A DNA stretch of 64,000 nt from Paenibacillus marchantiae (GTDB lineage Bacteria > Bacillota > Bacilli > Paenibacillales > Paenibacillaceae): NCBI RefSeq assembly GCF_028771845.1, contig NZ_CP118270.1, positions 1,550,001 to 1,614,000 on the forward strand. Direction: 5' to 3'. The notes beneath the pieces are model-generated. The model ran no database searches. It saw only the letters and a list, made by a program, of their open reading frames with translations, and was not told the DNA's origin. Position numbers and translations under genes: made by a program. Within the stretch, counting starts at the first letter, position 1. Each line of letters starts with the position of its first letter. Shown here one piece after another: positions 1-7,319 of this stretch.

Positions 1-318
1 TTCGGCAGCGTACCCTTTTCCCTGATAAACGGGATTGAGCACATAACCGATTTCTGCGTTCGTCTTTTCGATGTGAAGGCCAACACCGCCGATCAGAATG
101 CCCTCCTTTTTCAAGCATATCGCCAGTTCAAAACCCTCTCGTGGTTGTGTTTGCTGTGAATTTAGCACAAATTCCACATAATCTCGCGTATCTTCTTCCG
201 TATTAGGTCCCCATGCCGTATGCTGAGTAACTTCTGTCATGGATGTGTAGCTATGTATACTTTCCCAGTCTGTCTCCAGAATATCCCGGATGATGAGTCG
301 TTCGGTCTCCAATTGCAT
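1..318 (-). CDS. GNAT family N-acetyltransferase (C-terminus beyond window)
   Basis: The gene reads leftward and runs off the window, so only about 106 N-terminal residues are visible. It begins MQLETERLIIRDILETDW, the usual start of RimJ/RimL-type GNAT acetyltransferases, and continues with the family's acetyl-CoA strand region (IGGVGLHIEKTNAEIGYVL, then YQGKGYA). That last stretch is the R/Q-x-x-G-x-G/A acetyl-CoA binding loop. The ATG at 316-318 is preceded by an AGGAGGG ribosome-binding site. The acceptor substrate cannot be predicted. The palindromic repeat at 331-526 begins only 12 bases upstream of the start, so it occupies the promoter region. Confidence 0.85.
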   Translation of the reverse strand, partial: MQLETERLIIRDILETDWESIHSYTSMTEVTQHTAWGPNTEEDTRDYVEFVLNSQQTQPREGFELAICLKKEGILIGGVGLHIEKTNAEIGYVLNPVYQGKGYAAE

Positions 319-330
319 AGCTATTCCCTC

Positions 331-526
331 CTATATAAAGTGAACTAAAGAATATTTACACTTGCCACTTCGATGACAGAACAACCTTCCGATCGCTGTT
401 ATCCCCAGATTTTTTTGATTCCCTTTTTAAAAGGAGAAAATCCGGGGATAAAGGCGAACGCTCCGCTTCTTCAGGTTTTTTCTGTCCTCTCCGTTTCTCG
501 TGTAAATGTTTAGTTCAATTATATAG
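331..526. repeat. MITE-like long imperfect palindrome with terminal inverted repeats
   Basis: The whole segment folds back on itself. The left end CTATATAAAGTGAACTAAAG is matched by the reverse complement of the right end (CTATATAATTGAACTAAAC), followed on both arms by a TTTACAC block. The inner arms pair through TTATCCCC/GGGGATAA and GATTTT...AAAATC around a TTTTTAAAAAG centre near 425-434. It has no coding capacity. The core is closely repeated at 37366-37483, where 29 of about 31 bases around ATCGCTGTTATYCCCAGATT agree. I infer a dispersed non-autonomous element or structured intergenic repeat. No target-site duplication is obvious beyond the inverted ends. Confidence 0.75.
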
Positions 527-595
527 TAAAACAAAAATAGCCCAATAACCGATTCGTGTAAAGAATGGGTTACGAGCTATGTAAGTATAAGCATG

Positions 596-751
596 CTATT
601 GTGGTTGTTTACATTCAACTGCGGGATAAGTATAAGCCAGCTTGCGAATAATTTCCTTTTGCCATTTAGTGTCACCCAGGTTGGTTGCCAGGTTCAGAAG
701 ATCCAAATAATCGTCAAGCTGCAGATCAGCCTTTTGCAGAGTTGTATTCAT
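596..751 (-). CDS. Small 51-aa protein of unknown function, probably Fur-regulated
   Basis: This short frame begins ATG AAT ACA ACT and reads MNTTLQKADLQLDDYLDLL..., ending in ECKQPQ. An AAAGGGG ribosome-binding sequence lies about 13 bases before the ATG, a somewhat long spacing. The protein is hydrophilic with an amphipathic helical look (DYLDLLNLA, then WQKEIIRKLAYTY), has no signal peptide or membrane segment, and is near neutral in charge. A perfect Fur box (829-843) overlaps the -10 region of a plausible promoter upstream (TTGCAT, 17 bases, GATAAT on the minus strand). Iron-responsive expression is therefore likely. I do not recognise the family. It does not look like the basic Fbp proteins of Bacillus. 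Being short, it needs expression evidence. Confidence 0.6.
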   Translation of the reverse strand: MNTTLQKADLQLDDYLDLLNLATNLGDTKWQKEIIRKLAYTYPAVECKQPQ

Positions 752-828
752 TCGATGTTCGTTCCCCTTTATCTATAAAATCGTTAAGTCATGTACAGTA
801 GGCAGAAGACTTGAGACAAGCTCAAGAA

Positions 829-843
829 TGATAATCATTATCA
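829..843 (-). promoter_or_regulatory. Fur box (perfect 7-1-7 palindrome)
   Basis: TGATAATCATTATCA is an exact match to the 7-1-7 Fur operator core known from Bacillus. Read on the minus strand it covers the -10 element (GATAAT) of a promoter whose -35 would be TTGCAT. Iron-loaded Fur would thus block transcription toward the 51-aa gene at 596-751. A second, looser AT-rich repeat (TTATATTATCATTA) lies directly beside it. A CTTGAG...CTCAAG hairpin at 810-826 falls in the leader of the same transcript. Confidence 0.8.
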
Positions 844-904
844 CAGTTATATTATCATTATGCAATGAACGATGTCAAAATGCAATGCCAAGGCTCGAAT
901 GTAC

Positions 905-1198
905 TCAACTTTTTTTCGAAAAAAGGCTCATCCACAGCACATAGGGAATGTACACACCCAGGTATGCAGACGGATAAAGAAACCATCCATTCAACAGGAA
1001 ATGGTGAATTTCTGTAGTGAACGTTGTCATATGGGCATTCGTAGCGTACACATCTCCGGCAATGACAGTCGCCGCACTATAGAAGCAGAGCAGGGCAAGT
1101 ACATGGAAAACACGGGTCACCATCCGAGAGCGAAGCGCAACAAAAACCATAATCAGTGGAACAATCAGTAGGAGCAGAAGAAAAAGAAACTTCATCAT
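905..1198 (-). CDS. Small integral membrane protein, unknown function
   Basis: The 97-residue protein starts MMKFLFLLLLLIVP and has three predicted membrane segments: residues 4-20, a central one around FHVLALLCFYSAATVIA, and a C-terminal one around YLGVYIPYVLWMSLF. The start at 1198 was chosen because an AGGAGA ribosome-binding site lies six bases before it; an in-frame ATG 42 bases further upstream has none. It resembles small Paenibacillus/Bacillus hypothetical membrane proteins and carries no recognisable catalytic motif. It ends upstream of the Fur box of the next minus-strand gene, so that gene is probably transcribed separately. Confidence 0.7.
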   Translation of the reverse strand: MMKFLFLLLLLIVPLIMVFVALRSRMVTRVFHVLALLCFYSAATVIAGDVYATNAHMTTFTTEIHHFLLNGWFLYPSAYLGVYIPYVLWMSLFSKKS

Positions 1199-1364
1199 AC
1201 AGGTCTCCTTTGGGATACTTTTGTTAACCAGTATGGGCAATTGGTGGAATTTCCAAAAGTTTTTTCAAACATTTTACAAAAAGAAAGAGGAATTCAGCAT
1301 ATGAACGATTAAATTAAAGGTGGATAACCCATTATCAGGTAATTACGAGGAGGAGAAGGCAAGT

Positions 1365-2927
1365 ATGAAGAAAGCGATATGGCAGCATTGGATCGGGGCA
1401 TTCCTGATCTTCATCATGATGGCGACGGCATTGCTTCAACCTGGTTCACAAGGTCCGGTACAGGCCGCTGCAGCACCTATTACGGTATCGCAGGCCATCG
1501 CTGCCCAGAGTGGCGGAGCAACGGCAACGGTGGAAGGATATATTGTTGGACATGCCACCGGTTCGCTTACAGCCAAGTTTACATCTCCTTACGCCAATGA
1601 TTTTAACTTCCTGATTGCAGATTCAGCGACAGAGAAGACTAACGCGAAACTGCTCGACGTGCAGATTCCAGCGTCGTACCGCTCGCAATATGGACTGGCT
1701 ACCAACCCGAATCTTGTGGGGCAGAAGGTTATCATAACCGGAACACTTGGCGCATATAACAGTTATGCCGGAGTTAAGAATCCTACCTCAATCGCACTCT
1801 CCTCTGGAACAACCAATCCTGATCCTGATCCAAGCACAACGCTGCCGGATGGTACAGGGAAGAAAGTATTATTCGATAACACGCATGCTCAGACAGCCGG
1901 GGCTGCGGACTGGGTTATTGATGGGGCATTTTCGGACTTTGCGAATGGTTTGCGAAACGCGGGCTTTACCGTGGATCAGCTGGATCGCAGCATCCCGTAT
2001 ACCTTCGGTGAGCAAGCCATCACCTTTAATAAATTGAAAGATTATGATGTCTTCGTTATCGGCGAAGCGAACGTGCCTTTCAAAGCGACAGAGCAGGCTG
2101 CACTGCTGCAATATGTACAGAATGGTGGCAGTGTCTTCTTCATTGCCGACCACTACAACGCAGACCGGAACAAAAACCGTTGGGATTCCTCCGAAGTATT
2201 CAACGGCTATCGCCGTGGTGCATTCTTGAATCCGGCCAAAGGCATGTCGTCAGCAGAAGCCGAGTCTCCAGCCATGCAAGGTGTGACCAGTTCCGACTGG
2301 TTGGCATCCAACTTCGGTATTCGTTTCCGCTACAACGCACTGGGAGATGTTAATGCAACCGATATCGTCGCACCTTCGCAGTCGTTCGGCATTACAACCG
2401 GCGTAAGCGCAGTAGCCATGCATGCTGGTTCCACGCTTGCCATTATTGACCCGAACAAAGCCAAAGGTCTGGTGTATGTACCTAGTGGGGTTTCCAAATG
2501 GGGCAACGCGGTAGATCAGGGCGTATACAATGGCGGCGGACGAGCTGAAGGAGCCTACGCAGCGATCGCCAAGATCGGAGGAGGTAAAGCAGCATTTATC
2601 GGCGACTCCTCACCTGTTGAGGATGCTACTCCAAAATATTTACGTGAAGAAACAGGTGCTGCCAAAACAACGTATGATGGCTTCAAAGAAGTGAATGACG
2701 GTGTATTCCTTGTGAATACAGTGAAATGGCTTGCAGTAAAAGAAAGCTACACAAGTCTGTCTCAGGTGTCTGGACTGACATTGGATACGCCGACAAGTCT
2801 GCTTGCAATTGAAGCGCCGGCTTCTTCCACCGAGCCGCAAACCGAACCATGGGCTACACCGGCTGCAGGCTACAAATGGTACGATCCTACAACGTTTAAG
2901 GCAGGATCGTACGGCAAAGCGCAGTAA
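1365..2927 (+). CDS. Secreted DUF6359-type OB-fold protein with amidotransferase-like domain
   Basis: The 520-residue protein starts at ATG 1365 behind a GAGGAGGAG ribosome-binding site. It has an N-terminal signal peptide (MKKAIWQHW, hydrophobic stretch, cleavage near VQA-AAAP). Residues about 38-150 (ITVSQAIAAQ, GYIVGHA, GQKVIITG) resemble the DUF6359/YhcR OB-fold module of secreted Firmicute nucleases and DNA-binding proteins. The larger part, residues about 165-460, starts KKVLFDNTHAQTAG and contains a Rossmann-like DYDVFVIGEAN, a GGSVFFIADHYN loop and a GGKAAFIGDSSP strand. This is the class I glutamine amidotransferase-like fold seen in DUF4350-like proteins. The family is often labelled DNA-binding protein, but activity is unproven. 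It is monocistronic with its own terminator. Confidence 0.7.
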   Translation: MKKAIWQHWIGAFLIFIMMATALLQPGSQGPVQAAAAPITVSQAIAAQSGGATATVEGYIVGHATGSLTAKFTSPYANDFNFLIADSATEKTNAKLLDVQIPASYRSQYGLATNPNLVGQKVIITGTLGAYNSYAGVKNPTSIALSSGTTNPDPDPSTTLPDGTGKKVLFDNTHAQTAGAADWVIDGAFSDFANGLRNAGFTVDQLDRSIPYTFGEQAITFNKLKDYDVFVIGEANVPFKATEQAALLQYVQNGGSVFFIADHYNADRNKNRWDSSEVFNGYRRGAFLNPAKGMSSAEAESPAMQGVTSSDWLASNFGIRFRYNALGDVNATDIVAPSQSFGITTGVSAVAMHAGSTLAIIDPNKAKGLVYVPSGVSKWGNAVDQGVYNGGGRAEGAYAAIAKIGGGKAAFIGDSSPVEDATPKYLREETGAAKTTYDGFKEVNDGVFLVNTVKWLAVKESYTSLSQVSGLTLDTPTSLLAIEAPASSTEPQTEPWATPAAGYKWYDPTTFKAGSYGKAQ

Positions 2928-2959
2928 GATTAGCAGTAAGGAAAATATACGGAAAATCG

Positions 2960-2994
2960 GCCTGTTCGCCACAATTGCGGACAGGCTTTATTTT
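2960..2994 (+). terminator. Rho-independent terminator after the DUF6359 gene
   Basis: GCCTGTTCGC pairs with GCGGACAGGC across a CACAATT loop and is followed by TTTATTTT. Confidence 0.8.
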
Positions 2995-3072
2995 GCATAA
3001 ATGCCCGGAGCAGAGGGAAACGTATGGGTAATTATGAATGATGAGTGAGATGCCAAGGTGAGGAGGAAGACC

Positions 3073-3702
3073 ATGATGAATCGGCAAGCAGACTGCGACA
3101 GCTCGACCATGAGGCAGAAACTCAAAGGGGACCTCCATCGTGTGGCAGATCGAATGAACAAGACGTTATCCACCTTTGACCATGACAGTGTGTGTCTGCT
3201 GGGCCAATTTGCGGAGATTCGGGCCGAGATCAAGCAGATCGAGGTGCTGGCTTCTTCCTTTTATCTGGATTGTTATCTGTCTCCCTTCACGGAGAAATTT
3301 GCCGAACTGACTGCCAGTGTACAGCATTTGTCGGATCGCAGATATGGTGCGCTCATTGTAATTGAACGGGAAGTTCCGCTTGAACCAATTATCCACTCAG
3401 GGGTTGCAGTCGATGCCAGAGTCACGCATGCGTTGCTGGAATCGCTTTTTATACCGGGTGCACCTCTGCATGATGGGGCGGTGCTGATTCGGGGCAATCA
3501 GATTGTATCCGCGGGCAATGTATTGCCTTTGTCACAGGCCATTGCACATGAGCGGAAGATTGGCACACGGCATAGGGCTGCTCTCGGATTAAGTGAGCTG
3601 ACGGATGCGGTTGTGCTGGTTGTCTCGGAAGAGACAGGTCAAGCTTCATTCGCCGTGGGAGGGGATCTGCATCCCATCAACGTGGTTGAAACCCTGCCAT
3701 GA
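3073..3702 (+). CDS. cdaS: Diadenylate cyclase, CdaS type (c-di-AMP synthesis)
   Basis: This cytosolic enzyme would condense two ATP into cyclic di-AMP. The 209-residue length matches Bacillus CdaS (about 207 aa). The N-terminal 70 residues are helical, like the autoinhibitory YojJ-type region of CdaS, and no transmembrane segments are present, unlike CdaA. The C-terminal DisA_N domain has both hallmark motifs: DGA in PLHDGAVLIRG (about residue 135) and RHR in GTRHRAALGLSE (about residue 165). ATG 3073 follows GAGGAGGAAGA. In Bacillus, CdaS is expressed in the forespore and supports germination; a similar role here is inferred. Its neighbours are unrelated. Confidence 0.9.
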   Translation: MMNRQADCDSSTMRQKLKGDLHRVADRMNKTLSTFDHDSVCLLGQFAEIRAEIKQIEVLASSFYLDCYLSPFTEKFAELTASVQHLSDRRYGALIVIEREVPLEPIIHSGVAVDARVTHALLESLFIPGAPLHDGAVLIRGNQIVSAGNVLPLSQAIAHERKIGTRHRAALGLSELTDAVVLVVSEETGQASFAVGGDLHPINVVETLP

Positions 3703-3748
3703 TTACTGGTCGCTAGATTTTTTACCGATTCCATGCTGGAGTAAATGA

Positions 3749-3786
3749 ACCTTTTTCCCTGCGAAGAGAGAAAGGTCTTTTTGTTA
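3749..3786 (+). terminator. Terminator after cdaS
   Basis: ACCTTTTTC pairs with GAGAAAGGT across a short loop and is followed by CTTTTTGTT. Confidence 0.6.
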
Positions 3787-3898
3787 CATCGTGATGTGGT
3801 TTTGCACAAACTTGATAATCATGGGTACAATAGAGGATGGAAGACGAACTGAAGAAGGCGAATTGATCGCAAAAATGGTTGGAGGAGACGGTTAACAC

Positions 3899-5005
3899 AT
3901 GAGCTGGTTTGATGCAATGGAACATCACGATTATGAGGAACTGGTACTGTGCCAGGATAGAGCCTCTGGTTTAAAAGCAATTATTGCTATTCACGATACA
4001 ACACTCGGTCCTGCGCTGGGAGGCACACGGATGTGGACCTATGCTTCGGAGGAAGCTGCCATTGAAGATGCCTTGCGCCTTGCGCGGGGAATGACATATA
4101 AACATGCTGTATCCGGACTGAATCTAGGCGGAGGTAAAGCCGTAATTATCGGGGATCCGCGCCGTGACAAAAATGAAGCGATGTTCCGGGCTTTTGGCCG
4201 ATACATTCAGGGACTGAACGGACGTTATGTCACCGCAGAGGATGTGGGAACGACAGAAGAAGATATGAATCTGATCTATCAGGAAACTGACTATGTTACA
4301 GGCATATCACCAAGCTACGGTTCCTCCGGTAATCCTTCCCCGGCAACAGCCTGGGGTGTATATCGGGGCATAAAGGCCGCAGCGAAGCAAGCATTCGGCA
4401 CGGATCTGCTGGAAGGCAAAACCGTGGCTGTACAAGGTGTGGGCAACGTGGCGATGCGTCTGTGCAAATATTTGTACGAAGAAGGTGCGCAGCTGATCGT
4501 TACCGATATCCATAAGGATTCCGTGAAGCAGGCTGTGGATCAATTCGGTGCAAAGGCGGTGGACCCTACCGACATTACTGGAGTGGATTGTGATATTTAT
4601 GCTCCATGTGCATTGGGCGGTACCATTAATGATGATACGTTGAAACAGCTTAAGGCCAAGGTTGTGGCAGGCTGTGCCAACAACCAGCTGCTGGAGCCGC
4701 GTCATGGTGACAAGCTGCATGAAATGGGAATCGTATACGCACCAGACTACGTGATCAATGCAGGTGGCGTAATTAATATTGCGGATGAGCTGAACGGCTA
4801 TAACGCAGATCGTGCGTGGAGCAAGGTTGGGGAGATCTACAATAATCTGGAGAAAATCTTCGACACGTCACGGACCGAAGGCATCGCAACGTATATTGCT
4901 GCGGATCGCCTGGCTGAACGCCGCATTGAACTGATGAAAAATACACGCAGCACGTTTCTGCAAAATGGTCATCACGCGCTGAGTTCCCGCAGACTGCGCG
5001 GGTAA
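3899..5005 (+). CDS. bcd: Leucine dehydrogenase (branched-chain amino acid dehydrogenase)
   Basis: The enzyme oxidatively deaminates leucine, valine and isoleucine to 2-oxo acids with NAD+, feeding branched-chain fatty acid precursor supply. The 368 residues align with the Glu/Leu/Phe/Val dehydrogenase family. [11 protein letters not shown] and the [15 protein letters not shown] segment carry the catalytic lysine (about residue 80). The NAD-binding glycine motif is VQGVGNVA (about residue 182), followed by [15 protein letters not shown] near the C-terminus. ATG 3899 follows a GGAGGAG-like site. In Bacillus this gene sits in the ptb-bcd-buk-lpd operon, but here it stands alone. A repeat-rich spacer and a bidirectional terminator follow. 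Confidence 0.93.
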   Translation: MSWFDAMEHHDYEELVLCQDRASGLKAIIAIHDTTLGPALGGTRMWTYASEEAAIEDALRLARGMTYKHAVSGLNLGGGKAVIIGDPRRDKNEAMFRAFGRYIQGLNGRYVTAEDVGTTEEDMNLIYQETDYVTGISPSYGSSGNPSPATAWGVYRGIKAAAKQAFGTDLLEGKTVAVQGVGNVAMRLCKYLYEEGAQLIVTDIHKDSVKQAVDQFGAKAVDPTDITGVDCDIYAPCALGGTINDDTLKQLKAKVVAGCANNQLLEPRHGDKLHEMGIVYAPDYVINAGGVINIADELNGYNADRAWSKVGEIYNNLEKIFDTSRTEGIATYIAADRLAERRIELMKNTRSTFLQNGHHALSSRRLRG

Positions 5006-5047
5006 GAAACCTCTGTCTGAGAGCTGAAGAGGGCCTTTAACGTGGGC

Positions 5048-5201
5048 GGAGCGCTAACGAATCTGAGACTTTTTATATTCAGGGGATTAAAGCGTCAGCA
5101 GAAGGATAAGAAACCTGAGACACGTTATATCAAAATTTGAGGCGTTTTTAGCGTCTTATTAGCGAAATTTTAGGAAATAACGCGGTCTGGTGTTCCTTAC
5201 G
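5048..5201. repeat. Palindromic intergenic repeat downstream of leucine dehydrogenase
   Basis: The arm at 5105-5140 (ATAAGAAACCTGAGACACG, TTATAT, CAAAATTT) is matched in inverted orientation by 5164-5201 (AAATTTTAGGAAATAACG, CGGTCTGGTGTTCCTTAC). A third, direct copy of the same pattern lies at 5049-5085 (GCTAACGAATCTGAGAC, TTATATT). The segment has no open frame and sits between convergent genes. Such modular palindromes are typical of dispersed intergenic repeats in Paenibacillus. Copy number elsewhere cannot be judged from this window. Confidence 0.5.
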
Positions 5202-5214
5202 ATTGTACAGATAA

Positions 5215-5248
5215 AAGGCGGGCGTCCATGGATGCCCGCCTTCTTTAT
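5215..5248. terminator. Bidirectional terminator between bcd and the lipase gene
   Basis: AAGGCGGGC pairs with GCCCGCCTT. T-rich sequence follows on the plus strand and A-rich sequence precedes it, so it serves both convergent genes. Confidence 0.85.
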
Positions 5249-5256
5249 CATTTGTT

Positions 5257-5868
5257 TTACTTCAAGGCGTTCATGATGTGACTTTGAACACCACGATCAA
5301 TCAGCAGGCCGATATGGGTCACCCCGAAAATACGAATATTGTTCGCCCCGTTCAGTGGGGATAACGTATTGTTTACAATTAAGTCCGACGTACTGTAGAT
5401 GGAAGTATATGCAATGCCGTTTGGTGCCGATCGGGCCACAAGCCGGTTGGGAGAGCCGAGTGTAATAACTTTGCCTATATTTTTACCACCACCGAGGTTG
5501 TTGATATAATACAGGGTGTTGGCTCCGCCCATGCTATGGGCGATGATATCGACCTGGCTGGCACCGGTCTTCCGCAGGACATCATCAATATAGGTGGATA
5601 ACTGACGTGAATTGGTGACATTGTTTCCCGACTTGTCGAGGAAATCGATGGCGTACAGGTCACTTCGGGAATAACCTTCGTTTATTAGTGCTCTTTCGAT
5701 GCTGGCAAAGTTAAATCCCGCGCCTCCAATACCGTGTACAAGCACAATCGGATTGCGCCCATTGGTCGCCGCTGACTGCTCCGCACCGGCAGGGATGGAT
5801 AGCAAAGATAACGAGCTAACGAAGAACAGACAGGTTAAGACACAACGTAGAATAATAGATTTACTCAA
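5257..5868 (-). CDS. estA: Secreted minimal alpha/beta-hydrolase lipase (LipA/EstA type)
   Basis: This extracellular triacylglycerol lipase/esterase is 203 residues long, the size of Bacillus subtilis LipA (family I.4). A signal peptide (SIILRCVLTCLFF, cleavage near AGA-EQ) precedes the mature enzyme NPIVLVHGIGGAG. The nucleophile elbow is AHSMG, the alanine-for-glycine variant diagnostic of this family. The acid is probably the Asp of STSDLIV and the base the His of GVTHIGLL. Start is TTG 5868, which has AAAGGAGG at good spacing. It is monocistronic and faces bcd. Assignment is firm; substrate range is inferred. Confidence 0.93.
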   Translation of the reverse strand: MSKSIILRCVLTCLFFVSSLSLLSIPAGAEQSAATNGRNPIVLVHGIGGAGFNFASIERALINEGYSRSDLYAIDFLDKSGNNVTNSRQLSTYIDDVLRKTGASQVDIIAHSMGGANTLYYINNLGGGKNIGKVITLGSPNRLVARSAPNGIAYTSIYSTSDLIVNNTLSPLNGANNIRIFGVTHIGLLIDRGVQSHIMNALK

Positions 5869-5991
5869 TATTAATATCCTCCTTTGGAATGTATATCCAT
5901 ATTGTACCTCTCCTAATCTATCATTATTTGTAATTTAAAGGAATGGTTTGGTAGTATTAAAATTTAAAATAAATTTTGAGGGGATTAATGC

Positions 5992-6168
5992 ATGCTGGTT
6001 TTGGCTGTAGTGGTCGCTTTAATGACGGGAATGATTTCGCTAATCCATATTCTATTTGGATTAAAGGAATTAGGGGAAGGCATGAGGCTGTTGGTCAACA
6101 TGTCAGAAATTTTATTTTTTCTATCCCTGCTATTCATTTTAGTGAAAAGTAAGAAAAAGCCTTTATAG
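5992..6168 (+). CDS. 58-aa two-helix membrane protein, unknown
   Basis: The frame begins MLVLAVVVALMTGMISL and ends LVKSKKKPL. Two hydrophobic helices (residues 1-22 and 38-52) are joined by a short polar loop (KELGEGMR), and a lysine-rich tail suggests a cytoplasmic C-terminus. GAGGGG lies about eight bases before the ATG. A perfect 17-bp-stem terminator follows seven bases after the stop. That arrangement of ribosome-binding site, ORF and terminator supports a real gene despite its size. No function can be assigned. Confidence 0.65.
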   Translation: MLVLAVVVALMTGMISLIHILFGLKELGEGMRLLVNMSEILFFLSLLFILVKSKKKPL

Positions 6169-6174
6169 CTAATA

Positions 6175-6214
6175 CCAGAAGAAGAGATGCGAACTTACGC
6201 ATCTCTTCTTCTGG
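6175..6214. terminator. Strong bidirectional terminator
   Basis: A perfect 17-bp stem (CCAGAAGAAGAGATGCG and its complement) surrounds a six-base AACTTA loop. It lies between the convergent 58-aa gene and the LysR gene. Confidence 0.85.
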
Positions 6215-6271
6215 TGTTCTCTAGCCCTAGATAAGCGCTGAATCAGATATGGGGAAAATTGAAATTTTATT

Positions 6272-7135
6272 TCAAAATGTAATACACTTCTGATTCAGCA
6301 GCTTCACAAATTGATCCAGCGCGCTGCTGACGTATCGATCCTCACCCCGGACAAAGGTCGTTGTGGTATGTGTGAATCGTTCGGCCAGATCAAATACAGA
6401 GAACTCATCCGGTTTCTTGTGAATAACGCTGCAAGGCATAATGGTAAAAGCAATTCCCGACTCCACACAGCTAAGCAGGTTATCCATCGTGCTGACTTCA
6501 ATCATATTGCGAGCAGACAAACCTTCTTCCTGCAAATATTCCTCCGTAATTTCACGGTATGGGCAGCCTTTTGGGAAAACGACCCACGAAACCTGACACA
6601 GGCTTTCGGGTGGAACGTCCATCCTTTTGGAGATGATATGCACCGTGTCCTGCATTTCATATTCCACTTTCAGACCCTCTTTTACACACGCACCACTAAT
6701 AAAGGCACCATCAATCTCGTATTCCTGTATTTTCTTGCGCAGCACTTTGGGTGAAGTGGCATTCACAAGCGAGATGGAGACCTCGGGATAGGTCACTTGG
6801 TATTCATTGAGAATCTCCATGAACCGGCTGGATGCTGCCGTCTCCACAATCCCGATTTTTAACGTGCCTGAAGGCTCACCGGGATCAGTCATATCCTGCT
6901 CCAGATCGTTTAACAGGTCACGGATGCGTGTTGCATACTGGATAAATTGTTCTCCTTTGGAAGTCAGCACCACCCCTTTGGGAAAACGGTTAAACAACTG
7001 AACCTGATATTCCTGTTCCAGTTTTTTGATGCGTGTGGTGACGTTGGATTGTGCATAATTCAATTCTTTGGCGGCCTGTGAGATTTTGCCGGACCTTGCC
7101 ACCGCGAGAATAATATCGATATCCGAGAGTTCCAT
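6272..7135 (-). CDS. LysR family transcriptional regulator
   Basis: The 287-residue protein has the LysR winged helix at residues 1-60 (MELSDIDIILAVARSGKISQ, AAKELNYAQSNVTTRIKKLE). It then carries the periplasmic-binding-like effector domain (GTLKIGIVETAA onward). It is divergent from the old-yellow-enzyme gene at 7320, the classic layout for a LysR protein that controls its neighbour and itself. A perfect inverted repeat at 7185-7203 in the shared intergenic region fits the T-N11-A LysR operator pattern. The inducer is unknown. The domain resembles the CysL/YwfK subgroup, but I would not name it. Confidence 0.88.
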   Translation of the reverse strand: MELSDIDIILAVARSGKISQAAKELNYAQSNVTTRIKKLEQEYQVQLFNRFPKGVVLTSKGEQFIQYATRIRDLLNDLEQDMTDPGEPSGTLKIGIVETAASSRFMEILNEYQVTYPEVSISLVNATSPKVLRKKIQEYEIDGAFISGACVKEGLKVEYEMQDTVHIISKRMDVPPESLCQVSWVVFPKGCPYREITEEYLQEEGLSARNMIEVSTMDNLLSCVESGIAFTIMPCSVIHKKPDEFSVFDLAERFTHTTTTFVRGEDRYVSSALDQFVKLLNQKCITF

Positions 7136-7184
7136 GGCTCTGGCCTCCTGAGTTGTAATGAAATGAAGTGAAGTGAAGTGTTAG

Positions 7185-7203
7185 GTATCTCTATGAGAGA
7201 TAC
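7185..7203. promoter_or_regulatory. Probable LysR operator (perfect inverted repeat)
   Basis: GTATCTCT and AGAGATAC flank a central ATG, giving an 8-3-8 perfect palindrome that contains the T-N11-A pattern. It lies between the LysR start (7135) and the OYE start (7320). Confidence 0.6.
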
Positions 7204-7319
7204 ATCTATATATTTCAATCATTTTACGATATATATATGCCGGCTTACAATATCGTTATCAACAGCTTTTACAGAGCAATGGAATCATGCAAAACGCTGA
7301 TAATGGAGAAGGAGTTGTG

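Noticed and set aside
872..1171. Plus-strand open frame opposite the 97-aa membrane protein
   Set aside because: It has no ribosome-binding site, and the minus-strand frame has a proper start, hydrophobic segments and a family-like pattern.
7155..7180. Short tandem GAAGT repeats before the LysR gene
   Set aside because: Only three copies of five bases; too short to be called a functional repeat or phase-variable tract.
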